Source of the DNA: DATJSJ01 sp035504175
GTDB lineage: Bacteria; Pseudomonadota; Alphaproteobacteria; Acetobacterales; Acetobacteraceae
Assembly: GCA_035504175.1 (NCBI GenBank)
Contig: DATJSJ010000130.1
Span: 1-37,522 of the forward strand
Direction: 5' to 3'
DNA: 37,522 nt
Shown here: positions 15,779 through 25,008 of the stretch, one piece after another
Layout of the letters: each line of letters opens with the position of its first letter
Position numbering within the stretch: the first letter of the stretch is position 1
Notes under the pieces: generated by a model
Databases searched by the model: none
Told to the model about the DNA's origin: nothing
What the model saw: the letters and a program-made list of their open reading frames with translations, nothing else
Made by a program: the position numbers and the translations under genes

Positions 15779-17560
15779 ATGACGGCGATCGAGCAGCAGA
15801 CCGGCGCGGAGGTGCTTCTGCGGGCCCTGAAGGAACAGGGCGTGGAAGTCATCTTCGGCTATCCCGGTGGCGCCGTCCTGCCGATCTATGACGCGCTGTT
15901 CCAGCAGAACGCGATCCGCCACGTGCTGGTGCGGCACGAACAGGCGGCCGTGCACGCGGCCGAGGGCTATGCGCGCAGCACCGGCCGCGTCGGCGTGGTG
16001 CTGGTGACCAGCGGGCCGGGGGCGACCAATGCGGTGACCGGTCTGGTCGACGCGTTGATGGACAGCATCCCGGTCGTGTGCCTCACCGGCCAGGTCCCGA
16101 CGCATCTGATCGGCAACGATGCCTTCCAGGAGGCCGACACCACCGGGATCACCCGTCCGGCGACCAAGCACAATTACCTGGTGAAGCGGCCGGAGGATCT
16201 GGCGCGGGTGGTGCACGAGGCGTTCTACGTCGCGCGCAGCGGCCGGCCCGGGCCGGTGGTGATCGACCTGCCGAAAGACATCGTGATCGGTCACGCTCCC
16301 TACATGGCGCCGGCCCAGCACGGACATCGCAGCTACCGCCCGGTGACCGAGCCCGATCCGGAGCGCATCGCCGCCGCGGTCGCATTGCTCAAGCGCGCCC
16401 GGCGGCCGGTCATCTACACCGGCGGCGGCGTGATCAATGCCGGGCCGGAGGCGGCCGCGGCGCTGCGCGAGTTCGTCGCCCTGACCGGCTTTCCCTGCAC
16501 CAGCACGCTGATGGGGCTGGGCGCGTGTCCGGCAAGCGATCCGCGCTTTCTCGGCATGCTGGGGATGCACGGCACCTACGAGGCGAATCTGGCGATGCAC
16601 GGCGCCGACACGCTGCTCGCGATCGGCGCGCGCTTCGACGACCGGGTGACCGGGCGGCTGAACGCCTTCAGTCCCGGATCGAAGAAGATCCACGCCGATA
16701 TCGACCCGTCCAGCATCAACAAGAACGTGGCCGTCGACATCTCGATCGTCGGCGATGCGCGGTGCGTGCTGCGGGCATTGATCGAGGCCTGGCGTGCCGA
16801 CGCGGAGAAGCCGCACGCCCAGGCGCTGGTCGAGTGGTGGCGGCACATCGATACCTGGCGCACCAAGGACAGCCTGCGCTTCACCCAGGACATGCGGCCG
16901 GGTGCAGTGATCAAGCCGCAGCACGCGATCCGCCGGCTGTACGAGATCACGCGCGAGCTCGGCCGCGAGACCTTCATCACGACCGAGGTCGGCCAGCATC
17001 AGATGTGGGCCGCGCAGCATTTCCGCCTCGAGGAGCCCAACCACTGGATGACCAGCGGCGGGCTCGGCACGATGGGCTACGGCCTGCCGGCGGCGATGGG
17101 CGTGCAGATCGCGCATCCCGATGCACTGGTGATCGACATTGCCGGCGAGGCCAGCATCCTGATGAACATCCAGGAGATGGGAACGCTGGCGCAATATCGC
17201 CTGCCGGTGAAGGTGTTCATTCTGAACAACCAGTATATGGGCATGGTGCGGCAGTGGCAGGAGCTGCTGCATGGCGGCCGTTACGCGGAAAGCTATTCCG
17301 CGGCGCTGCCGGATTTCGTGAAGCTGGCGGAGAGCTTCCACGCCGTCGGGCTGCGCGCCGAGAGCGTCGATGATCTCGACCGCGTGATCCGCGAGATGCT
17401 GGCCTGCGACCGCGCCGTGATCGCCGATATCGCGGTCGATCCGAAGGAGAACTGCTTCCCGATGATCCCGTCGGGCGCGGCGCACAACGAAATGATCCTC
17501 GGGCCGGAACATGCCGATCATGCCGCCGAGATCACCGATGAAGGGCTGATGCTGGTCTGA
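15779..17560 (+). CDS. ilvB: acetolactate synthase large (catalytic) subunit
   Basis: This gene encodes 593 residues. This ThDP/FAD enzyme condenses pyruvate to 2-acetolactate (valine and leucine) or with 2-ketobutyrate (isoleucine). The catalytic glutamate lies in RHEQAAVHAAEGYAR. SGPGATN and the central FAD-domain motifs are in place, and C-terminal MGYGLPAAMG precedes the ThDP/metal site. There the usual GD(G/A)S reads GEAS, with the matching LNNQY 24-25 residues later. An aagga lies 8 bases ahead of the ATG at 15779; the in-frame ATG at 15770 is too close to that site. ilvN follows after 31 bases. Confidence 0.95.
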   Translation: MTAIEQQTGAEVLLRALKEQGVEVIFGYPGGAVLPIYDALFQQNAIRHVLVRHEQAAVHAAEGYARSTGRVGVVLVTSGPGATNAVTGLVDALMDSIPVVCLTGQVPTHLIGNDAFQEADTTGITRPATKHNYLVKRPEDLARVVHEAFYVARSGRPGPVVIDLPKDIVIGHAPYMAPAQHGHRSYRPVTEPDPERIAAAVALLKRARRPVIYTGGGVINAGPEAAAALREFVALTGFPCTSTLMGLGACPASDPRFLGMLGMHGTYEANLAMHGADTLLAIGARFDDRVTGRLNAFSPGSKKIHADIDPSSINKNVAVDISIVGDARCVLRALIEAWRADAEKPHAQALVEWWRHIDTWRTKDSLRFTQDMRPGAVIKPQHAIRRLYEITRELGRETFITTEVGQHQMWAAQHFRLEEPNHWMTSGGLGTMGYGLPAAMGVQIAHPDALVIDIAGEASILMNIQEMGTLAQYRLPVKVFILNNQYMGMVRQWQELLHGGRYAESYSAALPDFVKLAESFHAVGLRAESVDDLDRVIREMLACDRAVIADIAVDPKENCFPMIPSGAAHNEMILGPEHADHAAEITDEGLMLV

Positions 17561-17591
17561 GCCGGCGGCACATTCGGGGACAGCATCATCC

Positions 17592-18104
17592 ATGCCGAGT
17601 GATTCGCCGCTGCGGTCGGCGACGATTTCCGTGCTGGTCGAGAACGAGGCCGGCGTCCTGGCGCGCGTCATCGGCCTGTTCTCCGGCCGCGGCTACAACA
17701 TCGACAGCCTGACGGTGGCACCGGTCGACGAGTCGCGGACGCGCTCGCGCATCAACATCGTCACCACCGGCACCGAAATGGTGATCGGGCAGATCAAGGC
17801 GCAGCTCGACCGGCTGGTGCCGGTGCATCGGGTCGTGGATCTCTCCGAGCAGGGGCCGCACATCGCGCGCGAGATGGCGCTGATCAAGGTGCTGAGCGAG
17901 GGCGAGCGGCGGAACGAGGCGCTGCGCATCGCGCAGGCCTTCCGCGCCCGGGTGATCGATGCCACCACCGGCAGCTTCGTCTTCGAACTCACCGGGGCGA
18001 CCGACAAGCTGGACGCGTTCCTCGACCTGATGCGCCCGCTCGGGCTGGCAGAGGTGTCGCGCACCGGCATCGCTGCGATCGCCCGCGGCACGCGGACGAT
18101 CTGA
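17592..18104 (+). CDS. ilvN: acetolactate synthase small (regulatory) subunit
   Basis: This gene encodes 170 residues of the IlvH/IlvN type. It binds the large subunit and gives valine feedback inhibition. The ACT domain opens with ISVLVENEAGVLARVIGLF and FSGRGYNIDSLTVAP at about residues 12-44, the most conserved part of the family. The C-terminal half contains EMALIKVL and the FELTG segment. It sits between ilvB and ilvC and is very likely cotranscribed with ilvB. Confidence 0.95.
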   Translation: MPSDSPLRSATISVLVENEAGVLARVIGLFSGRGYNIDSLTVAPVDESRTRSRINIVTTGTEMVIGQIKAQLDRLVPVHRVVDLSEQGPHIAREMALIKVLSEGERRNEALRIAQAFRARVIDATTGSFVFELTGATDKLDAFLDLMRPLGLAEVSRTGIAAIARGTRTI

Positions 18105-18301
18105 CGGATGGACGACTCCGATCCTGATGACCGGCCGATCTGCGGGTTTCCCGACGGCGGTCCGGCGGCACGACCGCAGGGACGGGATCGCCGGGTGGAG
18201 TGCGCGATCGTCGGGATTTTCGGAGACGGAAACAGTGACCAGGGCCGGCGCGCGCTCGCGCGACTGGCCCGGCAGCGCCATGAAGAACGAGGGGACAGAT
18301 G

Positions 18302-19321
18302 ATGCGCGTCTACTATGACCGCGACGCCGACGTGAACCTGATCAAGGGCAAACGCGTCGCCGTCATCGGCTATGGCAGCCAGGGCCATGCCCATGCCAAC
18401 AACCTCAAGGACAGCGGCGTGCGCGACGTGATCGTCGGGCTGCGCGCCGGTTCCGCCGGCGTCGCCAAGGCCGAGGCCGCGGGCCTCACCGTGCTCGACC
18501 CGGCCGAGGCGGCGAAGACCGCCGACGTCGTCATGGTGCTGACGCCGGACGAAGGGCAGGGCGACCTCTACCGCGAGAAGCTCGGCCCGAACATGAAATC
18601 CGGCGCCGCCCTCGCTTTCGCGCATGGGCTGAACGTCCACTTCAACCTGCTCGACCCGCGGCCGGACATCGACGTGTTCATGATCGCGCCGAAGGGGCCG
18701 GGCCACACCGTGCGCAGCGAATATCAGCGCGGCGGCGGCGTGCCCTGCCTGGTCGCGGTGGCGCAGAACCCGTCGGGCAATGCGCTGGAGATCGCGCTCT
18801 CCTACGCCTCGGCGATCGGCGGCGGCCGCGCCGGCATCATCGAGACCACGTTCAAGGAGGAATGCGAGACCGACCTGTTCGGTGAGCAGGTGGTGCTGTG
18901 CGGCGGCCTGGTCGAGCTGATCAAGGGCGGCTACGAAACCCTGGTCGAGGCCGGCTACGCGCCGGAGATGGCGTATTTCGAGTGCCTGCACGAGGTGAAG
19001 CTGATCGTCGACCTGATCTACGAGGGCGGCATCGCCAACATGAACTACTCGATCAGCAACACCGCGGAATACGGCGAGTACATGAGCGGCCCGCGCATCA
19101 TCAACGGCGAGACCAAGGCGGAGATGAAGCGCGTGCTGGCCGACATCCAGTCCGGCCGCTTCGCGCGCGACTGGATGCTGGAGAACCGCGTCAACCAGAC
19201 CAGCTTCAAGGCGATGCGCCGGCGCATGAGCGAGCATCCGATCGAGCAGATCGGCGAGAAGCTGCGCGCCATGATGCCGTGGATCGCGAAGAACCGGCTG
19301 GTCGACAAGGCGCGGAACTAG
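18302..19321 (+). CDS. ilvC: ketol-acid reductoisomerase (NADP+)
   Basis: This gene encodes 339 residues, the class I (short) form. The enzyme isomerises and reduces 2-acetolactate and 2-aceto-2-hydroxybutyrate. The Rossmann motif GYGSQGHAHANNL is near residue 23. The catalytic lysine is in MIAPKGPGH, and metal ligands are in ECETDLFGEQ and the following CLHEVKLIVDLIYEGG. The second of two adjacent ATGs (18299, 18302) was chosen because MRVYYD is the usual N-terminus; a gagggg lies about 9 bases upstream. A 197-base gap separates it from ilvN, so an extra promoter is possible. A perfect inverted repeat lies 50 bases after the stop. Confidence 0.96.
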   Translation: MRVYYDRDADVNLIKGKRVAVIGYGSQGHAHANNLKDSGVRDVIVGLRAGSAGVAKAEAAGLTVLDPAEAAKTADVVMVLTPDEGQGDLYREKLGPNMKSGAALAFAHGLNVHFNLLDPRPDIDVFMIAPKGPGHTVRSEYQRGGGVPCLVAVAQNPSGNALEIALSYASAIGGGRAGIIETTFKEECETDLFGEQVVLCGGLVELIKGGYETLVEAGYAPEMAYFECLHEVKLIVDLIYEGGIANMNYSISNTAEYGEYMSGPRIINGETKAEMKRVLADIQSGRFARDWMLENRVNQTSFKAMRRRMSEHPIEQIGEKLRAMMPWIAKNRLVDKARN

Positions 19322-19370
19322 GCGGGGAACTTCGATCCTCCGGAGCGTGCGGTATCAAACAGCGGGTCAC

Positions 19371-19407
19371 AGCGGTTTCAGGCTGAGACAGTCAGCCTGA
19401 AACCGCT
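19371..19407 (+). terminator. perfect 16-bp inverted repeat downstream of ilvC
   Basis: Arms 19371-19386 (agcggtttcaggctga) and 19392-19407 match perfectly around the 5-base loop gacag. The stem is far longer than a chance dyad. It lies 50 bases past the ilvC stop and has no T-run, so a termination or 3'-end-stabilising role is inferred. Its gcggtttcagg part resembles gccgtttcagg in the repeat at the window end (37450-37459), which suggests a link to a dispersed family. Confidence 0.65.
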
Positions 19408-19506
19408 CGGGACCGAACCGGCGCGACGGCCAGGGCGTGGCGCTCCGGGTCGTCCTGATCTGCCGGGAGCGGCGGTCGGCTGCCGCAACCCGGCCGCGCG
19501 GGGGCT

Positions 19507-21597
19507 TCACGCCGGCGCCACAGGCTGATGCGCCGCCGCCAAGGCGCTCGGGGCACCGGTCCCGCCGGTGGCGGCGCCGGTGACGAAGTATCCGTAGAAG
19601 CCGGCACCGACGTGGTCGCTTTGCGCGGCAAGCGTCGCTGTCAGGTCGAGCGTGCCGCTGGTCGCGAACGCGCCGAGGTCGAAAACCTGATCCGAGAACA
19701 GCGAGTCGGCCTGCTGGACGATGTCACCAGAGTTGATCGACTGGTCGAACAAGGTCGTGCCGTTGCCGCTCACAGTGAGGGTCAATCCGGTAAGTCCGGC
19801 GGTCCCGACGGCAGCGCCACCGTAAAAGCCGATCGTGAGGTCACCGGGCGAGACCAGATGCGCGGGATTGATATCGATCGTCATGCTGCTGGTGGCGGTC
19901 TGGGCACCACCGGCTGCGGAGGAATGGCCACCGCCGAGTTCGCCGAACGCCATGAGTGTCGGTGCGGCACCGAAAGCGGCGCCGATCGCGGGATTGGCGC
20001 TCAGGACCGGGGCTGCCTGAGCGAGCGGCGGCGCGGCAACCCCGATCGCCACGGCGGCGCCCGAGGTGACGAAACTCGGCGTGAACTTGCTGTACTGCGC
20101 CTCAGCCACGGCCGTGCTGGTGCCATCCACCGGTGCCGTGGCCGCGGCCTGGATTTGCGGCAGCAGCGAGTGGCTGGATTGGTAAAGGCCGCGGCCAGGT
20201 GCCAGATCGTGCGCACTCGCCGTCACGCTGCCGCTGACCCCGTTGCCGGTTGCCGTCGCATGCGCAATGCCAGCCGTTTGTCCGGTCCCGCCAGTCGCCT
20301 GCGCGTTTACATCGACGGCGGTCCCGGTCCCGGTCGCGATCGCGGTCGCGCGTCCGCCGCCGGCGGACCTGCCGACGACAAGAGGAGTGCTGCGAAATCC
20401 GTAGCTGCTGCCCCCGATCGAGATTGCGCTGCTGCTGACCGACCCCGCACCGGTCATCGCGATTGTGGCCCGCGCATCTCCGCCCGATCCGCCCGGTCCA
20501 TAATTGGTAATACTTCCGCCGCCGGTGGCGGTCACCGCCCCTGACAAGGAAGCGCTCTGGGCAGGGTTGGCGATGTCGTCGAAGGTGAGGCTGGACGTCG
20601 CCGATCCGCCCGCGCCGCTCGTGCCGGTATCGCTGCTTCCGCCATAGCCGCCGTAGGCGTTCTGGGTCAGCGTCAGGCTACCGCCCGCGGTCCAGCCGTG
20701 CACCGTGTTAATCAGGGTCTCGTCGGCGCCGGCCCCGCCATGCGCGCCATAAGAGCCCGAACCGCCCCCGCCACCATAAGCATCGTCTTCGACGCTCACG
20801 GTATGGCCAAGGGCGCCAAAAGCGCCCGCATGCGCCACGCCTCCCGCCCCGCCAATTCTGCCTGACCCATTCGCGTTCCCGCCAGCGCCGCCATAGGCAG
20901 TGGCGACCGCGTGCACCGTGTCGCCGCCAGTGACGACGGTCCCAGCCCTGGCTGTCCCGCCGGCGGCGGCGGCCTCGCCAGTGAAGGTTGGGATCGCGCC
21001 GCCATCTCCACCAACCGCGTAGGCCCGCGCGGTCGCGTCACTGCTGCTCGCGGCGGTGAGGGTGACGAAGGATTTCGCGGCTCCTCCGACGCCGCCGACG
21101 CTCGAGCCCATTCCACCCCTGCCGCCGTTGGCAAAGCCAAGGACATCAATGCTGGCACTCTGTGTCGCGACGGGATTCTTGGCGTCGTCGACGTTCAGCC
21201 ACGAGGCGGCGTCACCGCCGTTGCCGCCGTTGTGGATCCCTTGGTCAGACCCCTGAACGTCGCCGCCGGCGCCGCCCCAGGCTTCCTGAGTCAGGCTCAA
21301 AGAGCCGTGCTCGGTTGTGCCAGCCACAGCGTCGGCCAGGTTCGCCGACCCGCCCGCGCCAGCCGACACGGCCGCCGGATCGTAGGTTGTATCCAAACCG
21401 GCGCCTTGCCCGCCGTATTTCGAGGCATCGGCCGTGGCGGCGGTTATGCCGTTCGCCGTCGCCGTGGTCCGACCGGCGGTTCCGCCGGCGCCCGCCACGG
21501 TTCCACTGCCTGGCTGCGCGAAGGGTGGCGGATCCCGCGTCGGAACCCGGATGTGTGCCGGAAAGCACGCTGCGGGCGCGGGCTGGCTCGATCGCAA
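19507..21597 (-). CDS. glycine-rich repeat surface-type protein, apparently 5'-truncated
   Basis: The open frame encodes 696 residues rich in G, A, S and T. Two long units are recognisable. One runs from GSLSLTQEAWGGAGG through the DDAKNP and QSASIDV motifs; the other from GSLTLTQNAYGGYGG through DDIANPAQSASL. A distinct C-terminal block (about residues 570-690) has DLTIGFYGGAAVG and FDLGAFATSGTLDL. This resembles beta-strand-rich exported adhesin-like proteins; no precise family is recognised. No signal peptide, ATG or ribosome site is seen at the 5' end: the only start is a TTG at 21597, and the frame is closed by a stop about 42 bases upstream. The gene is probably a 3' fragment of a longer gene. 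Confidence 0.6.
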   Translation of the reverse strand: MRSSQPAPAACFPAHIRVPTRDPPPFAQPGSGTVAGAGGTAGRTTATANGITAATADASKYGGQGAGLDTTYDPAAVSAGAGGSANLADAVAGTTEHGSLSLTQEAWGGAGGDVQGSDQGIHNGGNGGDAASWLNVDDAKNPVATQSASIDVLGFANGGRGGMGSSVGGVGGAAKSFVTLTAASSSDATARAYAVGGDGGAIPTFTGEAAAAGGTARAGTVVTGGDTVHAVATAYGGAGGNANGSGRIGGAGGVAHAGAFGALGHTVSVEDDAYGGGGGSGSYGAHGGAGADETLINTVHGWTAGGSLTLTQNAYGGYGGSSDTGTSGAGGSATSSLTFDDIANPAQSASLSGAVTATGGGSITNYGPGGSGGDARATIAMTGAGSVSSSAISIGGSSYGFRSTPLVVGRSAGGGRATAIATGTGTAVDVNAQATGGTGQTAGIAHATATGNGVSGSVTASAHDLAPGRGLYQSSHSLLPQIQAAATAPVDGTSTAVAEAQYSKFTPSFVTSGAAVAIGVAAPPLAQAAPVLSANPAIGAAFGAAPTLMAFGELGGGHSSAAGGAQTATSSMTIDINPAHLVSPGDLTIGFYGGAAVGTAGLTGLTLTVSGNGTTLFDQSINSGDIVQQADSLFSDQVFDLGAFATSGTLDLTATLAAQSDHVGAGFYGYFVTGAATGGTGAPSALAAAHQPVAPA

Positions 21598-21603
21598 AGC
21601 GGG

Positions 21604-21620
21604 CGACGCACGATGCGTCG
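21604..21620. repeat. small perfect palindrome at the 5' edge of the glycine-rich ORF
   Basis: Arms cgacgca and tgcgtcg flank cga, just upstream of the TTG at which the glycine-rich frame opens. It may be a terminator for the gene upstream on the same strand (21723-22055) or a recombination scar. Nothing decides between these. Confidence 0.35.
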
Positions 21621-21722
21621 TGCGCCGCCCGCCTGCACGGCGCTACCGGCACTCAACGCCGGCAGCAAGCAATCCGCGTCGTGCTCCGCGCCCTTGTTGC
21701 GTCATGCCGGGCCGTGAGCCCC

Positions 21723-22055
21723 TCAATACCCGTAGCCGGGATACCCGTACGCGCGATCCTCGTGCGCGACGGAACGGTCGTAGCGCGCCGCGCCCTGGTC
21801 CTGGTGTGAGACGAACCGGTCCGCCTGTGCGGCGCGGTGCTGCTGCGCCGCCGCGGCGTAGTGGCCGGTCCAGGCATCCCACTGAGCCGCCTCGGCATGG
21901 CGGGTCGCCTGGTGCTGGGTCACGACGGCCTGGTGATGCTCGACATGGGCGGCTTGTGTCGCATCATAGGCGTACGGATCCTGGGCCAGCGCACCACTGA
22001 CCAGCAGCGGTGTCGCCATCAGACCCGAGACGAGGATGGCGCCGATCGTTCGCAT
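21723..22055 (-). CDS. small secreted His/Gln/Ala-rich protein
   Basis: This gene encodes 110 residues. A signal peptide is clear: a positive MR start, the hydrophobic core AILVSGLMATPLLVSG, and a probable cleavage site after ALA in GALAQD, residues 22-24. The mature part is rich in H, Q, A and Y (VEHHQAVVTQHQATRH), with an R-SVAHEDRAYG stretch, and ends GYPGYGY. No known domain is recognised. The ATG at 22055 is preferred over the adjacent 22058 because ggagg lies 5 bases from it. It is probably periplasmic. The function is unknown; a metal-binding role suggested by the histidines is speculation. Confidence 0.72.
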   Translation of the reverse strand: MRTIGAILVSGLMATPLLVSGALAQDPYAYDATQAAHVEHHQAVVTQHQATRHAEAAQWDAWTGHYAAAAQQHRAAQADRFVSHQDQGAARYDRSVAHEDRAYGYPGYGY

Positions 22056-22205
22056 CATAACCTCCGATCTCGATGCGCCGGGACCACCCTGAGGCGGCCT
22101 CGCCGGCGGTTTCATAACGGCAACGTCTGCGCCATGCCGACGGTTCGACGGCACGCTCCAACCCGTGATCGGCCGACGGATGCTGCCGGCAAATGCCCGT
22201 TGCGA

Positions 22206-22234
22206 TTGCCACTGGCATGGGCGGTGCCTATAAT
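22206..22234 (+). promoter_or_regulatory. near-consensus promoter of the leuA leader transcript
   Basis: TTGCCA (22206-22211) and a perfect TATAAT (22229-22234) are separated by exactly 17 bases. The expected transcription start, 7 bases past the -10 box, falls at 22241, which is the A of the leader ATG. It is among the best promoter matches in the window. Confidence 0.8.
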
Positions 22235-22240
22235 CCCGGC

Positions 22241-22345
22241 ATGTTCTGTTGCGTGCCGATCATGGCCTGCTTTGCCCGCGGCTTTCGCCGCGGCATCGTG
22301 CGGCTGCTCGGCTTCGCGCTTCTTCTTCGACTTATCCGCCCCTGA
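22241..22345 (+). CDS. leucine leader peptide of leuA (attenuator ORF)
   Basis: This is a 34-residue ORF upstream of leuA on the same strand. It has no untranslated leader because its ATG coincides with the predicted transcription start. The C-terminal third holds six leucine codons: CTG-CTC at codons 22-23, three consecutive CTT at codons 27-29, and CTT at codon 31. It ends in TGA inside the first arm of a hairpin. CTT is unusual in this GC-rich sequence, as expected for stall codons. It is presumed to sense charged tRNA-Leu during leucine limitation. It was too short to be listed as a normal gene. No function for the peptide itself is claimed. Confidence 0.75.
   Translation: MFCCVPIMACFARGFRRGIVRLLGFALLLRLIRP
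22276..22293 (+). promoter_or_regulatory. leader hairpin inside the leucine leader ORF
   Basis: Arms ccgcggc (22276-22282) and gccgcgg (22287-22293) form a 7-base stem around tttc. It precedes the leucine codons and could act as the pause hairpin of an attenuator. Role inferred from position. Confidence 0.5.
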
Positions 22346-22379
22346 GCGGCGCGCCGCGACGCGCGGCATCGCTCAGGGG
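22339..22379 (+). promoter_or_regulatory. attenuator hairpin of leuA
   Basis: Arms cccctgagc (22339-22347) and gctcagggg (22371-22379) pair perfectly over 9 bases, with an inner gcgcg/cgcgc stem in the loop. The leader stop codon (22343-22345) lies inside the 5' arm, so ribosome position would control folding. No T-run follows, so the structure is not a standard intrinsic terminator; Rho or translation coupling may be involved. I found no clean competing antiterminator by eye. Confidence 0.6.
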
Positions 22380-22468
22380 GCAGGCTGGCGGCCCGGCGGG
22401 CCGCGCCAACCGGATCGTGCCCAGCGGGCCGGGTCCGGCAGCGGGCATGAAATCCACGCGAGGCTCCC

Positions 22469-24055
<1,587 letters not shown>

Positions 24056-24066
24056 TCCGGGCGTCG

Positions 24067-24098
24067 GCAGGCCCGCCGGGTCGATCCGGCGGGCCTGC
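24067..24098. terminator. strong bidirectional hairpin between leuA and lipoprotein gene 1
   Basis: A perfect 13-bp stem has arms 24067-24079 and 24086-24098 around a 6-base loop. It lies in the 54-base gap between convergent stop codons. The stem is GC-only apart from one A-T pair and has no T-run. Terminator role is inferred from position and strength. Confidence 0.6.
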
Positions 24099-24109
24099 TC
24101 CGCCGCGGA

Positions 24110-24403
24110 TCAGTAGCCGTAATAGCCGGGCGGCGGGGGCGGCGGCGGCGGCCGGTAATAGGCCGGCGGCGGCGGTGGCCGCGGGGTCGTTGCCGCGCCG
24201 CCGACGGCACCGAGCGCCCCGCCCGCCAGCGCGCCGATCGCCGCCCCCTTGCCGCCGCCGGCGATGCCGCCGATCGCGGCCCCCGCGCCGGCACCGATCA
24301 GGCCGCCGCCGACCGCACGCTGGCCCGGGTCATAGGGATTGGTGCAGCCGGCCACGCCGAGACCAAGCCCGGCCAGGGTAGCGACCACCATCAAGCGCTT
24401 CAT
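24110..24403 (-). CDS. glycine-zipper lipoprotein 1 with Pro/Tyr tail
   Basis: This gene encodes 97 residues. A lipoprotein signal peptide ends in the lipobox VAGC, with the lipidated cysteine followed by TNPYDPGQRAVGGG. A glycine zipper then alternates G and A with the pattern GAGAGAAIGG, as in the YMGG/glycine-zipper families of membrane-associated lipoproteins. The tail is a run of proline and tyrosine ending YYGY. The ATG at 24403 has ggagg 5 bases upstream. It is a close paralogue of the next gene. Export is by Sec, with lipid attachment by Lgt/Lsp/Lnt. Confidence 0.82.
   Translation of the reverse strand: MKRLMVVATLAGLGLGVAGCTNPYDPGQRAVGGGLIGAGAGAAIGGIAGGGKGAAIGALAGGALGAVGGAATTPRPPPPPAYYRPPPPPPPPGYYGY
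24231..24350 (-). repeat. near-identical DNA segment shared by lipoprotein genes 1 and 2 (copy 1)
   Basis: About 120 bases in this segment match 24642-24761 with few differences, offset by 411 bases. It encodes the zipper core and the NPYDPGQRAVGGG segment in both genes. This shows a recent tandem duplication or gene conversion. Confidence 0.7.
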
Positions 24404-24562
24404 TCCGTCCTCCGATTGCGGCGCTGCCACGCGATTCTCGCCGCCATCCAGTCAGAGCCCATCGCGTCGGACACGGTCAACCGCACCGTCAGCCGGCGCG
24501 CCGATCATGCCGCGCGCAGCGCGGGCGGGCGGCAGTGGCAGCGCCGCTGCAGCCCGGGGGCA

Positions 24563-24817
24563 TCAGTATCCATAATACCGCGGTGGCGGCGTGGGCGTCG
24601 TCGCCGCCCCCGCGGCCGCTCCGAGCGCGCCGCCGCCGAGCGCGCCGATCGCCGCCCCCTTGCCGCCGCCGGCGATGCCGCCGATCGCGGCACCGGCGCC
24701 GGCGCCGATCAGGCCGCCGCCGACCGCCCGCTGACCGGGGTCATACGGGTTGCTGCATCCAGCGACGCCGCTCGCCACGCCCAGCACCAGTGCGGTCGGC
24801 AGAAGTATCCGCTTCAT
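24563..24817 (-). CDS. glycine-zipper lipoprotein 2 (tandem paralogue)
   Basis: This gene encodes 84 residues with the same plan as lipoprotein 1: MKR start, lipobox VAGC at residues 18-21, the SNPYDPGQRAVGGG segment, a G/A zipper, and a short TPTPPP end before YYGY. The proline tail is much shorter than in gene 1. The ATG at 24817 follows an aaggag-containing ribosome site about 6 bases upstream. Copies 1 and 2 share almost their entire mature core, so they probably arose by duplication. No function is known. Confidence 0.82.
   Translation of the reverse strand: MKRILLPTALVLGVASGVAGCSNPYDPGQRAVGGGLIGAGAGAAIGGIAGGGKGAAIGALGGGALGAAAGAATTPTPPPRYYGY
24642..24761 (-). repeat. near-identical DNA segment shared by lipoprotein genes 1 and 2 (copy 2)
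   Basis: Direct repeat of 24231-24350 (see that entry). The two copies are in the same orientation, so recombination between them could delete one gene. Confidence 0.7.
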
Positions 24818-25008
24818 CAGGCCCTTCTCCTTTCGATTGCGCCGTCGCGCTTCCGACAACCGGAAGGAACGCCTCAAACCGGCGCCCCGGTTGGGCAGGA
24901 ATGCGGCCGTTGCGTGTCTCACGCGGCTTTGAAGCGGCGAACTCCGAAGCCGCCGCGGGCCACGTGCGGCGCTGCCGCCATTCTGGCCGCAAACCGCCGG
25001 TCCGGGCC

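Noticed and set aside
18108..18302. 64-codon ORF in the ilvN-ilvC gap
   Set aside because: It has no ribosome site or recognisable motif, overlaps the ilvC start, and looks like spacer. A regulatory RNA in this gap cannot be excluded, but I saw no structure for it.
19528..20544. 338-codon plus-strand ORF over the glycine-rich gene
   Set aside because: It mirrors the repeats of the minus-strand frame; its product is arginine/glycine-rich and has no domain.
22340..22404. Standard intrinsic terminator upstream of leuA
   Set aside because: The hairpins at 22339-22379 and 22388-22404 are strong, but no T-run follows either, so I list an attenuator hairpin rather than an intrinsic terminator.
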